In this document: positions 32,299-47,200 of the stretch, one piece after another
Numbering within the stretch: position 1 is the stretch's first letter
How the letters are laid out: each line of letters starts with the position of its first letter
From: Ciona intestinalis
Lineage: Eukaryota > Chordata > Ascidiacea > Phlebobranchia > Cionidae
Length of the DNA: 64,000 bases
NCBI RefSeq assembly: GCF_000224145.3
Contig: NC_020173.2
Location: 5,078,270-5,142,269 of the forward strand
Direction: 5' to 3'
Made by a program: the position numbers and the translations under genes
The notes under the pieces: generated by a model
Told to the model about the DNA's origin: nothing
The model's input: the letters and a program-made list of their open reading frames with translations, nothing else
The model's database searches: none

Positions 32299-35200
32299 TT
32301 AGAAACCAGCTATGTGGCCGTACGCTTGTAGAGAAGACAACAGAACATAAAGCAGCCAGAGAAGTATGAAAAACACGACAGTGACTATCTTCGGGATCTT
32401 TGGTCCACCAAGTTCTGCAGCGCCCAGTATAGGTGCATAGTGACGTGCAATCAGGGTTGCGATTGCTATAATGGCAGCCACAGAGTACAGGGCGACACTG
32501 AAGCCCGTTGACCCAGCATCAACCGGGAAGTTGATATTCTGTAAACAAATTCTGTTTAGAACAGAGTAGTATAAATGTTAATGGTAGCAAGCAGGAGAAT
32601 ATGATGCTTACTTTGTGACACATGCAAGATTTTTCATACTATACTGTGCTCTTAATAGTTCACTGAGTCCCTTCTAGTCATAACACATAAGCTTGCTCAG
32701 TGTACAGCAAGGCAGCCTTAACCCCAAGCAACAAATTCATAAATAAGATTCGTACCGCCGTTACTTTCCAGTAGATCGAAGCAATCACCCACGGAAGGCC
32801 GAGGCCAAGGAAGACGTTGACACTGTTACTGCCTGTGACGTTACCAATGCTGTTATCTGCATATGGTTCCGTAGTGGCCAGAATTTTGCTTGCGAAAAGA
32901 TCCGGGAGCGAGGTTCCAAGGGCAACAAATGTGATAGCAACCACTGTAGGCTGTAAAGAATATAATAATTAAGGCTTGAATTGGCCATATTTTTACCACA
33001 TTAAGATACGTAATCTGGATTTTTTGCACCTTATTTTGATTATTTGTATCAGCCATATATAGCTTAAGAATTTGAATATACAGCTGGCAGTTTTACGTTA
33101 TCTAGTTGGCAAAAAACAGACATTCCCAGATATTCTAATATATAGGGTTTCATGCTTAAGCTGTCACCATTTTTGCCATCAATGTTCTTTGGCACAACAC
33201 TGACAGGCCTTTGTTCCCACCCAGTGGTTCTTTTTGGTTGCCCAACTCATAAGACAAACTTAAAAAAAATCCCGAAAAATAATCACCCACAAAGTTAAAT
33301 ATATCATTGCCCTGCCAGGCGGAGATATATAAACCAAACTTATTCACCTATACCCTAACCAAGGGCATAATATATTGCACATTCTGAAATTTTCTACGTA
33401 TACCATCCCGCATCCCTGTACCTTAAGTCCAATAATACATCCAAAGATACCAGCCAGGTCTCCCACTATTGCTGTAAGGATAGCAATAAAACCAAGGGAA
33501 ACAGCAAAGCAAGCCCAGCCTCCCCAAATAGATGGTGGTGGTACAATAGCGAATATCACCTGGATGGTGGAATTTTTTAAATTGTTTTAGGGTAATATAT
33601 TATAGAATGGGGCAAATGTTATTATTAGATAGATATATTATATTATTATTACTATAAGGATCTGGTGCTTTCAAAATGTTACAAATGTTTTTTTACTTTA
33701 CTTTAAACAGATGTGTAAGAGAATATGTCATATTACTTTAAAAACGTGAAATAGTAGAAATTAGTCCGCCGTGTGGTGGCAGTGTGGAGTCGCTACTAAA
33801 TAGTCGTATTTACTTTAAAACCAAACGTGAGGAAATGCATGGCGTAGTCTGCAGCTGTAGCGCTTTCCGTATCTCCTCCGTTGACGGTCATTGCTTGCGT
33901 AAACTGTTCAGTCCACGATTGTGAACCAAGTTTCATTTTCAGCAGCTTAAGATGCGTCTTAGCAACAACTCGGCGCACAAGACCGTCGAATTCTGTGTTA
34001 CAAAACAATGTTACATAACCGTTGATTAGGTGCAGTGCAGTCTACCAATAATAAGGCGGAATTTGTCCTACACTATGAAACTGTAATCAATATACGGACT
34101 GGTAAACTGCATATAACCTTTCTGTGTTACAGTAATAGTATGGTTACATAACTGATGATTGGTGCACTCTGCTAATATTGTAGGCGAACTTTGTCCAATG
34201 ATATGAAACTGTAATCTAATATAGTATATCGACTGGTAACCCGCATATAAATTTAATCCATGCTCTATGGGATAAAATACAGCTATAAGCAATAAAGGAC
34301 ACCGACAATCTGGAAATGATTATTCCGTAAAATGTCATAGCAAATTATAATTTAATTAAATAGTCATAAAATGAATTTAATTCTTTATGACGTTCAGATT
34401 TGCTGCAGCAATCTGTCCATTAATCAGTTTTCCGTCTAATAACGTTATCTATTTTCGATACTTGTTATTGATTTTTTAAAGTTGGTGACATTTTAAAAAA
34501 GACGGATTGCGTTCTTAATGCTGCTTTTTTGGGACGGCGCAACCGCGAAGTAACGGAAGGTTTACACAACTTTACAACCATGTTAAATACGACATTACCC
34601 TAAAGTTTTGTCAGAACAGCAACCAAAACCAGCAAAAAAACAGTTCTATAAACAAACCAGATATTCAATTTTACTCTGACCGAGTAAAAACGGACGGAGG
34701 AGCATGTGGTAATACTAACAGAACAATGCCGAATTTAGAAAAAAATCACTTCAAAGGTACATATTTACCGAGCCGTTACCGAAAGAAGTGCGGTATTTCT
34801 AAAACCTAAGTTCATTCCGGGTAAACTAGTTGAATAAATAGTGTCTGTGTTTACTGAAGATAAGGAGCAACTGTAAACTAAATAACCGCTAGAAAAAGCG
34901 ACGGTTAAAATTCAAAAAATTGACGCGGTAGAGACGGCTCTGTTTGTTTTAACTTACGTATGCGTGGAGTTCCGCATATATTTATGAAGATGCCTAACCC
35001 GCCCATAATGTCTACAGCGTGCGTAACGTCACCGCCTAGCAGTGCGTAACGGTACAACGTAATTTGACGCGCAATCGCACGTTCGGCGAAGGAGAGTTTG
35101 TTTTTCGGGGAAAATAGCGAACAGAATACACGACGCAGGTGTTTACCGCTGTCACGTTTATTTAATCAAACAAATCATTTGGTTGGGCGTGAGTTGCAGA

Positions 35201-38200
35201 GCTTTATGAAGCTAAATTTAAAGCATATTCAACGATACCTAAGCACTTGGAATGTTGTAAATTAGTACTAAGGGGTAAGATAGGGCACCGTTAACACCTG
35301 AATCCCATATTTCCTGATCGCGTTATAAACAATCTTTAGAAGATACGGGTATACATTTCTAGTAGTATTAATGTTTTACTACCAAATTGGGCAAGAAAAG
35401 AGCATAAAAAACACGTCCTATAATGCCCCACCCTACTATAGTACCATTTTAAAGCATAATATTAACGTATAACCTTTGTGAGTAATACGAATTGTAGGCT
35501 AAGGCGGGAATATAGACCACACAATAGAATGGGTGGGCGTGCGCTTAACTTAACTTTATTTGACCTACACCGCTCAAAAAATATTGCCAATTACTAATAC
35601 TTGTAAAAGGGCGGGTACAGATTACCTCACTCATTTGAAATACACCATAGCGACCATATTATTTAGTCTTTACGTTCTATATGAAGGGCGTAACAGTAAC
35701 ACGCACGGCCGGCACGGGTTAGTATAATAGTTGGCACCAAATGCCTTTGGTAAAACTTTCACTATATTATATTTCCTCGTCTCAGCTGGTGGTAAACAAA
35801 AAACATTCACAGAGCTATAAAACCGTATCCTCAAAACTTCCATAGACAGTTGTTAATTGTTTATGCTATTATTACTCGACGGGTGCTATTACATGTAGAT
35901 GTATATATTTTTACTCCTGTTTTAAACAATAATTAACTTACCGTCGTCTCCAACCACTGTTACAACCGTCTTCTGTGTATGACCGAGTGTCGCACCTCCA
36001 GATACTGATAATATGGTGATCTGTGACGTAAAATACATTCAATTCTTGTATATAGTACTTGGTTAAGTTGGGACACCGTTGGCAGCCAAATCCCGTGTTT
36101 TCTGACTTAATTAATTGACAACGATTGTTCGTGTATTATTCAGTTGGCAACGCTTTTTAAAATCTTGAGTATGCGGTTATTTAATTCTGTAGAAATACTT
36201 TTTTGATACTACCAAATGAAACAAGAAAAAAAATCTTTCCTGTCTTACCCCACCATACTATAGTAGCGTGGCGGAAGATGGGTCACTTTCTTTCCTTTTC
36301 TTATCCCATTTGGTAGTAATCAAATATCATTCAAAGAATTATAAAACCGTATCCTCACGACTCCTATAGACCGTTGCTAATTGTTTACTTTAAAACATGA
36401 TCAATATATTTAGATATTATGTGCTAAAGGTTTCCCGTCTTCCCCCTATTGTATATATACCAATTTACGTTTAAATTAAAACACGAACGAATAATAACAA
36501 TAAAGCAGGGTATAAAATAGAACGGGATACTGGTTTATAAATATCCGGTAAAATTGCAGAAGCTGCGGTCACACTGGATTGGAAATTAAAGTATGAATTA
36601 TACATGCAAGGATTTATTAAATGCGCACTTAGCCACGGGAGTTGTAGGTTGTGGATATTGAGTGTGAAATGAGACCTCTCACTTTACAGACACCAAGGCC
36701 CAATATTTAATACCGGGTTAAGTGTGGATTAATTGATCGGTTTCTGATTGATTGTGAAAATGGTAGAGTTTTATGAATGCATTTATGAGAGAACAGATTA
36801 CAAATGTGGGCCAGGTGCCCCTGTATATCGTTTGGTAGAATGTCTTTATTTTGCCAATTTTTATACGACTATAGTCATTTCTTTTTGGTTTGGGGACATT
36901 TCAGAGGCAGTCACACAGACAGAGAGACTTTCAGGAAACGTATTCGGCTACCAAGCCAAGGCTGATGCCATTTCCGCCTATCGATCTGCACCGGCAACCG
37001 CTTTTGGCTCGATTTGAAATGTTTACTGTGTCGAAATGCCACAGAAGCTTCAACGCGGATCAATTTTGACGTTTGTTTGAAAGACGGCACAACACAAAAG
37101 CTTTAACCTTTACATAATAGCGCGGAGTTTTATCGCGCGTTGGATACTTGATCTGAAAGAACTTAAAAACAGACGCCCACATTAATTATTAACGAAATCA
37201 GTGCTGCCTTTGTTTTAGATTCAAACCCACACGCCTAAATTTGGAATTCGCTGCCATTAATTCACTTTTAATCCGGCACCACTGGAGTAACGTTAAAACA
37301 ATCTGAAATCGGAGTGAGCGTTTAAGTTCGAATCAACCAATAGGATGGCGAGTTTGATAAAACGCTTCCTAACTTTCTGCAAATGAAACACAGTGGAAAC
37401 GATAGCACTAAATGCAAACAGTGCATATTTATGAGTGACATTACGTTAGTCAACGCTAAACGCACGTATCTAAACATCTGTAACGGCGTATCTAGTGTTA
37501 TAGCGGCCGACGACGTGGTAAAAACCCACATTAAGTGCTTTTGCACCGCAAAACTAGAGAACTTTAACCAACTGTCATTATGGTGTGAAAGGCGTAAGCA
37601 AGACGTGCTTACTTTGTGGCTCTCATTGATTGTCTAACCTGAAAGTTTTCGTCCTTTTTCGTTTTGTGGTCGTTTATAATTTCAATGTCGATATTTTTGA
37701 GGTCCTCTCCATGTTCGAACGTGACAGTTCCTTGCTTGCCACGGTAATGCACTCCGTCCTTACCGCTGACGTCACTCGTCCTACGTCACAGTGACGTGTA
37801 ATTTTACAAAAAAACAATAGTAAACGCTATAAGTCGCTAAAAAAGTGTATCCGGTTTACAATACATCACAGGTCATGGCAGCTTTATTAAAAGTCAGACC
37901 AACTTAACAGAATATGTTTAGTGACCTGTATTCGACATTAACGATCCCATCCGCCCCGTTATGTTCTTTGAAGTGGAATATAAGCAGTTCCTATGCTTTC
38001 CTTTACCAAATAACTTGGTTTGGTAAATTCAATTGTCCCAGGTTCTGTAAAAAATACGTATCGTTAACTACTGGTTTAAAAGGCATTGAAACGTCCATAG
38101 ACTGACAAGCGCATTAATGCTTCTCATTTTTGCAATTTTTTTCGTGCTCTTGAATTTCAATCCATTACTACCGGTTCGATTTCGTAACCTTTACCGTGAC

Positions 38201-41200
38201 AGCTGACAGGCAACAGTATAGGCTGCGGTAGAAAGTGCTCTAGCCTCACGTTACATTATACCATAAGAGGTGGCTTACTACGCTGCTATTACACTACAGC
38301 AATATCTCGGGGTCGCAATTTTAAACTTGTAACTTCAATTTGAAATTGATTTTACATTTCCATACAGAGAGGAGTAGGGCGTAAGGTGTGGGGACACATT
38401 TTCATTCTCTTTTCTCGTCTCATTTGGAAGTAAACAAAGGACAGTTAAAGAGTTATAAAACCGTATCCCCACGACTCCCATTGACCATTGTTAAATGTTT
38501 AAAACTTGATCAGGATATTTCAATATTATGTGGATATTATGTGCTAAAGTTGTTCCTCCACCCTACTATATAAATATACAAATGGGTTTACCATGTTACG
38601 CATCATATTTGCTTACGTAGCCTACGGGCGGTGACCAACGTAACTGACGCATGACAAACACGCAGTAACGTAGTTGACGCATGACAAACACGCCGCCATC
38701 ATAACATGATGACTATTCTCAAAGGAATGTTGTCTCACGTAACAACGCATTCAAGCAACATTTTGAACGAAGGTTTTTTGTACAACGCCCGTGGTTGAAA
38801 AGGCGCAACACGCTGGTGTAATAATTGTTTTTAAAACTTGGTGCGTTTTATATTTGATAATTACCAATTAAGGAAAAATTAATGACACAAATTAATTTTA
38901 TCACGCATTTTTTATGATGTTTTGATATGGTATACCATAAATTGTTTTTTGATATGGAATACCATAAATTCAACGTATAAATTTCCGTAATTATCAGACT
39001 TTTTTTTGTACAAGCACGGATTAGGAGCGCTTGAAATAATATTTACTTTGGCGATATTGGCTGGTATGGGTGGACATTACAAAGCCACTGAAACGGTCAT
39101 TGTTACAAAACAAAACGTTCGCCGCTGGCGTTTTTATAACAGGATTGCCGCCATCTAAAGGTGGCTGTACAAGTGTACACAGTATCCGGAATTCGTCCGT
39201 TTTGTCTGTTCTGTTCGGATTTCGCTGCCGCGTGCGGAACTAGGTAATGGGTTTGCATACGACTTCGCATGTCTGATACTGTGTACAGCCACCGTTAGAA
39301 GGCTTCCTTCGGACGATTTTTGTAACAATCCAAAATTAAAAAGTATACATTCTACTGTAACATTTCTCTAGCAGTCAAAAAAGACGCTGTGTTTTGTTGC
39401 TCCAAAAACTTTTAATATATATAGTAAGGTGGGGGAGGATGGGACACGTTTACATTGTATTTTTCAGTATAATTTGGCAGTACCGTATCCTCACGCCTCA
39501 CATAGACTGTTGTTAATTGTTTAAAACACGATCAGGATATTTGGATATTATGTGCTAAAGGTGTCCCATCTTCCCCATTCTACTATGCTAGGATATTATG
39601 TGCTAAAGGTGTCTCATCTTCCCCTATTTTACTACATACATTAAATAAATTGAGTTTCGTGGTAAAAAAACCCGGCAGTAACAATATACTGCACGTTGAA
39701 TAACAGACTTTGAATACAGCAATAAAATTTCCTGCCAAGAATATTAAAAACCAACTTTAATGAATTCCTTATAGCGCAGGTATACCTATACTGGTCAACG
39801 TGGTTGAACGACAATTTACATCAAGTTTTTCGGGTTTAACGTGTTCTAAACAGTAAACAACTGTCATTTTGTTACTAATTCTGTTTTCTATATATTTTAT
39901 ATTCGTAATCGCGTTTTAACAAATATAGTAGGGTGGGGGAACTTTAGCACATCATATACAAATATTCTGATCATGTTTTAAACAATTAACAACGGTCTAT
40001 GGGAGTCATGAGGATATGGATTTATAATTCTTTGAATATTCTTTGTTTACTACCAAATGAGATGAGAAAATAGAATGAAAATGTGTTCCATCTTACCCCA
40101 CACTACTGTATGTTTATATCAATAATAATTGAAATCAACACATACCGTCATCGTTGATAATAGTGATTTGGTTGATAACTTTGCGACCGAGTTTGACGTA
40201 ATTTCTTCCGTTTTCTTTTAAGTCGCTTTCTGGGATGGATAGTTTGACAAAGAATGTTTCGTCTGGTTCCCAAACATTGTCGTCAATAATTTCGATCTCA
40301 ATCTCCTTGCGCGTTTCCTGGAGTAAAAACGTATAGAATTGTCAGGGGAGGTTTTACCTTAAACGGCTGTAGCTATATATGCAATGCGTATAAAGGTTGA
40401 AGAATTGTTTTACTACTATATCACAGAGCTCACTCTCACACAATATACACAGAGCGCTGTGAATTTTATAAAAATCTGAAAATAATTCTTTAAATCTTAA
40501 AAGTTTAAATACAAAGTCTTTCGCTGAAGCCAAAATATATGCCAATTCTAGCGTCTGTTTTGAAGTTAGGAAATACTGCACAACAGCATTGTGAAACACT
40601 AAAGATTACAGGTGGCTACATACAAATATACATCTAAAATTTAGTATAGAAAAAAGACAAATTGCTGAAGTAACGTTTGGTTTCATTAACGTAATGTAAA
40701 AGAGAAATTGATTTTCCAGTTAAATCCATTCATTTAAAAAACCTCTTTATAATTGCTTTTGTCATTTCGGCAGAAGTAATGTCCCAAACGTGACCGCCCG
40801 ATTTCAAAGCAATAACCTTTACACGGTGCGATAATTTTATATAGAAGCCAGCCTAATTGTTTAAAGCAGTTCCATGGGCGTATCGGCAATCGCGTGGCAA
40901 TGTGTCTCCGGCAGCCGTTTCGGTCGAATTTAGCAAATGGTATATATATTACACGGCCCGATAGATCGGCTCATTTTAATTAAGATATTTCTGCAGTGTA
41001 GGTGGTATATAATGATAAAACGAAAAAAATCTCTAAAAGAATTAGCACTTTTGGTACAAACGTTTTAAGTATGCGAAAAACAATATTAGGACCAAGCTTA
41101 TGTTTTACATTTGACAAAGAGCTAACTATCTTAATGAACCGAAACCTGTTGTTCTCTGAGTCACAGGCGCTGGAAAATTAACCTAATTTGCCGGTTTTGA

Positions 41201-44200
41201 AATGCTCCAACGAACCATATTTATACCATCCATGGCCACTATATTAAACTGTGAAGGTTTTTGAGCTGATTCAGTCATACATTTGACGTCACTGAAGATG
41301 TTTTAGTTTTTAAACTATAAAACATTTGAGATGAAAATCGTATCATACATATGGGGTGTCTTGTTGTATTAAAACTGTTCAGTTCAAATGAAATGCTTTT
41401 CTCCGTCATTACAACGACAACCACAACAATGCAGGTTCCAGTAAACCAAACGGATTTGTTACACCAACTTATCCATTACAATACCAAAGTGTCGAACGCA
41501 GTGCAAACAAACAATGCCTAAAACTTAAGCTAAGATTGAATTCTTCAGCTTATTACTATTCATACAAAGAAAGCGAATACCGGGCAACGGTAAACAAGCA
41601 TGGACGCCAGGCGATCTTTTACGAGTAGAGAATTTCACAGGAAAGTAAAAGCAAGGGGAGTTACAACAAATGTCTCGAACACATACATGCCCGCAATTGA
41701 GCTAATACCGCTACATAGCTCATTTGGAGTACGTGCATAGTTTTACACGCAGGTATATCAGACTAATATTCGCGCTTATATATTAACTTATTTGGTAGTA
41801 AGTGCACAATCTTACACGGCAGATACATCAGACTAGTAGACGATTTTATTCCAAATATAGGTATAGTTAGATTTATTCACTAATTATGAATTACGCTGGT
41901 AACATACAGTATAGGGTGGGGAAGATAGAACACCTTCAGCACATAATATCAAAATATCCTGATCGTGTTTTTAACAATTAACAACGGTCTATGGGTGTCG
42001 TGAGGATGTGGTTTTATAATTCTTAGAATGTTTTTTTTGTTTACTATATACCAAATTAGACGAGAAAACAGAATGAAAAGGTGTCCCATTCCCCCCCTAC
42101 CCTACCATATCATGATCGTGCCGACTGAGGGTACAGTGGTAGTCGGTGCGTGGGTTGGTTGAAATATACAGAGGAAATGTAAACGCTTTTAAAGTCAATC
42201 TACGGGAGTAAACACTTGTACTTTGAGAATGATTAATCCCGTTTGAAATTGACATGTTCCGATCGATGCTAAACAGATAACAAACACAGCGTGACCAGAT
42301 AGAAGATGGAGCGTTTTTAAAGTAGCTCTTATGGCAGTTTATTACGCCCTCGATGCTTTGACGTTTTAATTGTCATCTTATAATAATTTTAATTGTAGTC
42401 TACATGGGTATGGTTCATTACATTATAACAGAGAGGACCTGGGTTAACGAATAAGAGCAGTAACTTAACCGAACAGAACATCCGACGGAACGAGAAAATG
42501 AATAAAACATGAAACTTACCTTCGGCCCGAAGGTCAGAGTTCCCGACACCGAAACATAATCGTCGCCTGCATTGGCTGTACCGTCGAAGGTCTCATAACT
42601 GCAGATGAAGAATATAAAATATGGATATGTTTTATTTCCATCTATGTGAGTGAGGACCCGCATTGTGACACGCCATGGGTCCCAGGATGTAGATTTTTAT
42701 TGCTACGCAGCATTGTGTTATATTGTTTTCAGTGGTTCAATGCAGCAATGAACTCTTTTACACATTTTTGGTGAGAAGTTTTACAACAGCTATTTTTTGG
42801 TCTGTCGAAGAAACATACATTCAAACAGGGCGTACTAATTACCGCTTGTAAGGAAGCAAATAATCTGCGGCATGGCGGGCGACAGGAAAAGTAACACATA
42901 CATTGCAGCCTGCATAAACAACATAATACACCTGCATAAACAAAATGTACGAAAATACGTTTAGCGGCTGGTGCGGCTCTTTTTTCCTTGTTTTTTTGTT
43001 AATATAGAACACAAGTACGAAACACCAATACTTGTGTAGTTTTAACTAAATCATGTTACCATATAATGCACATTGCGTCTCGAGTGGCATACAACGCTGT
43101 AAAATTATCGGATTTTACGCGGGGGAATCCGGGGCGTATGTCTAAAACGGTCTTGTTCGACTTAATGATAAAGAGATCTATTGGTCAACCCGGTATTTTG
43201 TGCTGTGTAACCGGCGTTTAAAGTCAACGGCGTTTTGCCCTTAATAATTCATGTGCGGTATAAATACCGTTTTGTGTCCGTCCATTCTTAGAGGGAAAGA
43301 ATTCGAACTTTAATTGCCCGATTTATCGACGCAAGTCCGTTTTAGAATCCAACATGACGTATATAGACCACCGCGGCTTATAGTGTACCTGCATATTATC
43401 CGATGTAAGCTTTGAAGAAGTCACTGCGTGTTGAGCCCTTGAATTTGTGGTTTAAGCGTGGACATAGTTTGGTTAAGTGTAACACGCTGGCATGGTGGGG
43501 TTTAAGTATGTGACACGCTTGCTGTTACTATATCCTATCATTTTATGCTACAATATTTTTTCTCAAAACTAGTGACCTAAAATCTCAAGGTCTGGTGTTT
43601 CGAAGAGGCGTGACCTAGTTTAGAGGCGTAACTCAACACGCTACGCAAAATCGAGACGAGAGACACCGTAATTAAATAATAGATGAGGTGCGACAGTTTT
43701 ACACTGAATTATGGCGCGTGTAAATTAATGGATATTAATAATTTAAACAAAAAAACAGCCTACGCAAAGACGCAACCTAATTATCGAGAACTGATAAAAA
43801 CCTTGCGCCGAAAACCTAAAAAATCGCGCTAGAAACACAAATCGAGACGGGAAAATAAGTGTAAGTGTGTCATGCATAGGCCTACCTCACACTTGCATCC
43901 GCGGATAAATCTCCCGTTCTGACCACAATGATCTTTACGGTTCCACAGTTCTCCATAACAGAGCACGAAACCGCATCAAACTCAATCTCAGTTGTCAGTT
44001 TGACATCGTAGCCGAGAAGGCCGTCTACTTCTACGATGCGCTGGTTGGTAGTCGCAGCACCGTTGCCTAAAGCCACCGTTGCCGCAAGCTGCGAGTGTTT
44101 GGCAGTTTAGAGTAATGGCCAGTGCCGCTTATAGTACAGCGCGTATGTTCGAGCAAGCGAGCTATACAGAACTGCGGTGAAGTTGTACGACAGGTATAAG

Positions 44201-47200
44201 TTATGTCGTGACGAGAACTGCTGCAAACAAAGTGTTCTCGTACGCTGGGGACAAGCCATTGTAATACGGCAATGATTCGTGCATGAAATTGGATACTATA
44301 TTGCCATGCAGAACTAGAGCATGCAAAGTTATTCATGCTTTTTCGCCCCAATACAGAAACATGCAATAAAACAGATGGTTAGCGCTACAGCATACAATTG
44401 TTCGCATCGTAAAAAGCAAACAAATTTTACTACCGGTAAAACATGCAATACGTTCAAAGAACATTGTACAACTGAACAAAAAATCTATCAATGTAAAATT
44501 GACATACATTTTAAAAAGACTCGTGAGTGGAGTATTACGAACGTGTCATTCACTTTTGTCTAATAACAGTGCCTACAGATTGTAGTGGCTATTTCAGACA
44601 ATTGTGCTCCATAGGGGAAAATGGTGTATTGGAATAAAGTGGTTTAGCCTTAGCATTGGAAATTCTACAACTGTTTTTTTTTTACTATTTATGTGTTGTT
44701 CAAACTAAAGCCACATATATTAGATTTTAAACTTAAAAGAAAACTGAGAATAATTATGTATATCCTGGTACCTAGTGTGTTAAAAGGCTGGGTCAGAACG
44801 TAAGCAAAAGGCTTAAATAAGCATAGCAGAACAAAGGCCATTCCGAAAAGTTGTAAGAGTGCAAACATGGTATAATACTGTACACACTGTATAACCAAAC
44901 CTGTTCTGTTGATGCTCCATGAAGAACCTGCAAGATATTAATTGCAGCATATTCGATTTCAATTAAAATGCAGGCTTAACAAATTGCACGAATTAAGCCA
45001 GCAAGCGTGGGGAGCAGACACAAATTAAAGATAAACAGCAGTAGTTACATTGTTACAACAATGAATGCAACTTATGCACGGAGCAACAGCCTTAACAAAA
45101 ATGGCATATGCGCATTTAGCAACATGTATTGACACTTTAATGTGACATTCACTGCTCTCTATATACCTTGACATTTTGAAACTTATTACGTGTAAATAAA
45201 CTATATAATTTTGAGGGTTGATGTTCTAAAATGTTTGGAGAAAAAATCGCAGAGAGCATGAATCAAATAGCATGTTAGAAATATAAAGTAAGCTCAAAAC
45301 AATAGTATTTAAAAATGCTTAAATTAGAATTACAGACTGCGACACTAAAAGTACGTACAATATTTTACAACAATAGGATATATACAATAGTCATACATGC
45401 TGAAATTATGTTTGTGCAATTGGCCTAAAATGTTTGTATATGTTTTGCATTACTACAAAGAGCATGTTAGTATAGGGATGGCAGCTTATTTGGTTAGTAC
45501 TGTTACATTACACCTCGGGTCACCATCTAAAAGACTAATATAAGGTTATGGCACATTCCTTTCCAACTAGGTCATAACTGACTTGGTTTAAAGAGATACC
45601 AAGCCCCTGTTTAGCACACATAAGGTTAATACATCAGTGTCTTGGTAAACAANNNNNNNNNNNNNNNNNNNNNNNNNNNNNNNNNNNNNNNNNNNNNNNN
45701 NNTGTGGCTACAGAAAGTTTAGGCTTTTCCTACATAACCTAAATATATTATTAAACAATTCACTTTGATCAGGTAGTAAAAAGGTATCAAAAAATAAATT
45801 TATTTATTGATGTAGTTACAGAAAAAAAAGTTTTAAAGTGAACTATTATATCCGAAACACTTAAACGCAAAATAAACTTTTACGCCACTTAATCAACATC
45901 ATCCGGTAGTTGTAATTTCTTAATCCAGATTTACACTGCTTAGTAACTAATCACTGCCAGCGGCTCTCAATAGATAAAGAGGACTTACCCGCTGGAGGTT
46001 GCTGCTGATCCTCGGATTAATTCGTTGTCCACCCAACAACTCCCGAGATACTTTGACACGATACCATGCTCTACTGTGTGGCATTTCATCCTATGTACAA
46101 TAATTTTAATTTTAATGATTGAATGTAACTTATTTATCGTCGCGTGGCCTGGAAATTGACAGTTGTTATAACACAGTTCTGTTTCATACACCTAGAGATA
46201 CTTTAACACTTGATATCCTGCTCTACTATGTGGCATTTATCCTATGTACAATAATTTTTGCTAAAATGAATGAATTATGAAACACGTGGTGGAGCAACAA
46301 CAGTCGTTATAACATGGGTGTTCTGTTTCATACACATAATTGTTGTTTGCTTAATACTGTTAATGCCTTGGTAAAAAGTGAGTTTTCAGGGCAACTTTAC
46401 AAGCTGTCCCATTTTAATTGTGGTCTACCCTGCTGTCTTGAGAATCTTGTAAAGCAATGTGTCTGCTTGTAATAATCCCATTAATTATTCATGGTACTTA
46501 AAATACCGAATATATCTCCCACTTGAACCACACCAAACAGTTTGAGAACGAACTGCCCATGTAAACCCATTAATACTTAATGTGATTTTTATGACTTGGT
46601 TCAGGGCATGACCCATCACTAATAAAAGTGAATTGTATGGAATCAAGTGGAAATCTTTTACTAGAGTTTATCTTAGGTCTGTATGAAGATAAATCAATAC
46701 AAGTTTAGTGCAGATAAAATACATTTCTGTGCTTTAAAAATGCCTTGAACAAATATATAAATTTCAAGGTGTGAAAATTTTAAAGGTCTTCAAATGTTTT
46801 ATGTGGCACATCTTTATCCTGAATTCATATAAAGTTAATAACTCAATGGGCTATCCAATTTATAATCTTGATTACGACTTGATAGTAGTTAATGTTATTT
46901 TGTGACCAATCTTTTTCTGAGCCTAACATACTTTATAAAAGGGACCCATTGCAAAAATCAGGGACAAAAATATGGAGATAATTTCCTAAAATGTGAATCA
47001 ACAAGTTAAATGATAATAGTTGATGTTTTAACCTGCATCTTAAGAGCTGCAATGTTAGAAGCATCTTCTTCCGTTATCTTCTCTGGTTTATCCATGGATC
47101 TCATGAAAGCAGACACTACCTCCTGCATTCGATCGTCTTCACTTTTTGGCCGCTTCATAAGGACGGTATCTTCATTTACATTTCCAAGTTCTGCATCATG

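Noticed and set aside
36760-37017. 85-codon plus-strand frame with a good start context ([19 protein letters not shown]...)
   Set aside because: It lies antisense in an SLC8 intron, has no recognisable domain and no splice partners. A chance frame cannot be excluded.
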